The notes under the pieces: generated by a model
The model's database searches: none
Seen by the model: the letters and a program-made list of their open reading frames with translations, nothing else
What the model was told of the DNA's origin: nothing
DNA from: Chloroflexota bacterium
Lineage (GTDB): Bacteria; Chloroflexota; Anaerolineae; Promineifilales; Promineifilaceae
Assembly (NCBI GenBank): GCA_008501785.1
Contig: QQUD01000615.1
Coordinates: forward strand, 1-12,888
Direction: 5' to 3'
Length of the DNA: 12,888 bases
Translations under genes and position numbers: made by a program
Part shown: positions 12,570 through 12,888 of the stretch, one piece after another
Layout of the letters: the number at the start of each line of letters is the position of its first letter
Position numbering within the stretch: the stretch's first letter is position 1

Positions 12570-12888
12570 ATGAAGCGCATTGGACTTGTTTTGACTGTTT
12601 TTGTTTTGGTGTTGGTTGTTGTTTTGAAGGAGATGTGGGGAGCGCATCCAGTTTTTGCTGAGGATAAGGCAAATGATGTGTTGCTAACGGCCGTTTCCGC
12701 TGCTGAAGCTTGTACCGGCGACAACTTGCTTACCAATCCATCGTTTGAAGGTGACTATGTGCCTTATGTGATGGATGCGCCGGGGCATGATGACTGCCAA
12801 ACGTGGAACCAGGACGAACCAAACCAATATTGTGAACGGGTGAAAACAGCGGATGGATGGCATCCGTGGTGGCGGGATGATCCGCGTA
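12570..12888 (+). CDS. Secreted protein, N-terminal part (cut by window edge)
   Basis: About 106 residues are visible. ATG 12570 is preceded by GGAG (12558-12561) with an eight-base spacer. My translation starts MKRIGLVLTVFVLVLVVVL, then KEMWGAHPVFAEDK. This is a signal peptide with a basic start, a hydrophobic core and a likely cleavage after VFA near residue 30. The mature part reads ACTGDNLLTNPSFEGDY (about 47-63); N-L-x-x-N-P-S-F-E is a common opening of beta-sandwich carbohydrate-binding-like or jelly-roll domains of secreted proteins. Three cysteines in the visible mature part (about 48, 77, 89) could form disulfides. The rest is beyond the window, so no function is assigned. An AACGGCCGTT element encodes LTAVSA just after the predicted cleavage site. 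Confidence 0.85.
   Translation, partial: MKRIGLVLTVFVLVLVVVLKEMWGAHPVFAEDKANDVLLTAVSAAEACTGDNLLTNPSFEGDYVPYVMDAPGHDDCQTWNQDEPNQYCERVKTADGWHPWWRDDPR

Larger units (their letters stand above)
628..12695. repeat. Dispersed palindromic octamer ACGGCCGT (HIP1-like element), 20 copies
   Basis: Full 10-mer AACGGCCGTT starts at 628, 1340, 2239, 2663, 4273, 5282, 7478, 7863, 9752, 12104, 12334 and 12686. The octamer ACGGCCGT without both flanking bases starts at 843, 1097, 1924, 3510, 4501, 5510, 5997 and 12085. One degenerate copy (AGCGGCCGTT) is at 3391. Of 21 CGGCCG hexamers in the window, 20 are inside ACGGCCGT. Many copies extend to AAACGGCCGTTTC. Seventeen lie inside genes, two are intergenic (5997, 12334) and one overlaps the birA stop codon. 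I found these by reading the sequence; the window-level chance expectation is about 0.2 for the octamer. Confidence 0.95.

Noticed and set aside
628..12695. ACGGCCGT explained as a restriction site relic (CGGCCG)
   Set aside because: Host restriction would select against the hexamer, and the flanking A/T are almost always kept. No restriction-modification gene is in the window. Methylation remains possible but untested.

Overview
The window is a stretch of bacterial chromosome of moderate G+C content. It carries about eleven genes, two of them cut by the window edges. The gene content suggests an environmental bacterium, possibly a Chloroflexota (Anaerolineae-like) lineage: a single-chain penicillin-acylase-type hydrolase with a membrane anchor, an SPFH/band-7 protein, a stand-alone biotin ligase, and an ECF sigma/membrane partner/ABC exporter operon. 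That placement is an inference from family content and repeat style; no marker gene is present to prove it.

Layout. From 5977 down to 1 all genes read on the minus strand. First come two tandem short-chain dehydrogenase/epimerase paralogues (5977-3952), then a SAM methyltransferase with a membrane anchor (3873-3178). An ECF sigma factor follows (3073-2483), then its probable membrane-bound regulator (2445-1447), an ABC ATPase (1417-485) and the start of an ABC-2 permease (488 to the edge). The last four look like one operon that couples an envelope signal to expression of an exporter. From 6181 to 8321 genes read on the plus strand: an unrecognised multi-pass membrane protein with a good promoter and terminator, a biotin-protein ligase (birA), and a small very acidic tail-anchored protein. 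The SPFH protein (9595-8393) and the penicillin-acylase family protein (12184-9722) read on the minus strand again. A secreted protein starts at 12570 and runs off the right edge.

The most striking content is not a gene. The palindrome ACGGCCGT occurs 20 times in 12.9 kb (12 times as the 10-mer AACGGCCGTT), where chance would give about 0.2 (0.012 for the 10-mer). Most copies lie inside genes and are read in frame. This resembles the cyanobacterial HIP1 phenomenon with a different sequence.

Intergenic spaces hold two further repeat classes. One is arrays of degenerate 7-base units whose two halves are mutually complementary (3115-3198, 3877-3960, 7933-7967, 12204-12271 and, less regularly, 12418-12492). 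The other is near-perfect hairpins with GTAG...CTAC ends (2459-2486, 6967-7021, 9686-9713). The methyltransferase gene lies exactly between two 84-base heptamer arrays that share a 15-base direct repeat. The stop codons of four genes (sigma factor, methyltransferase, one dehydrogenase, birA) lie within or across a repeat.
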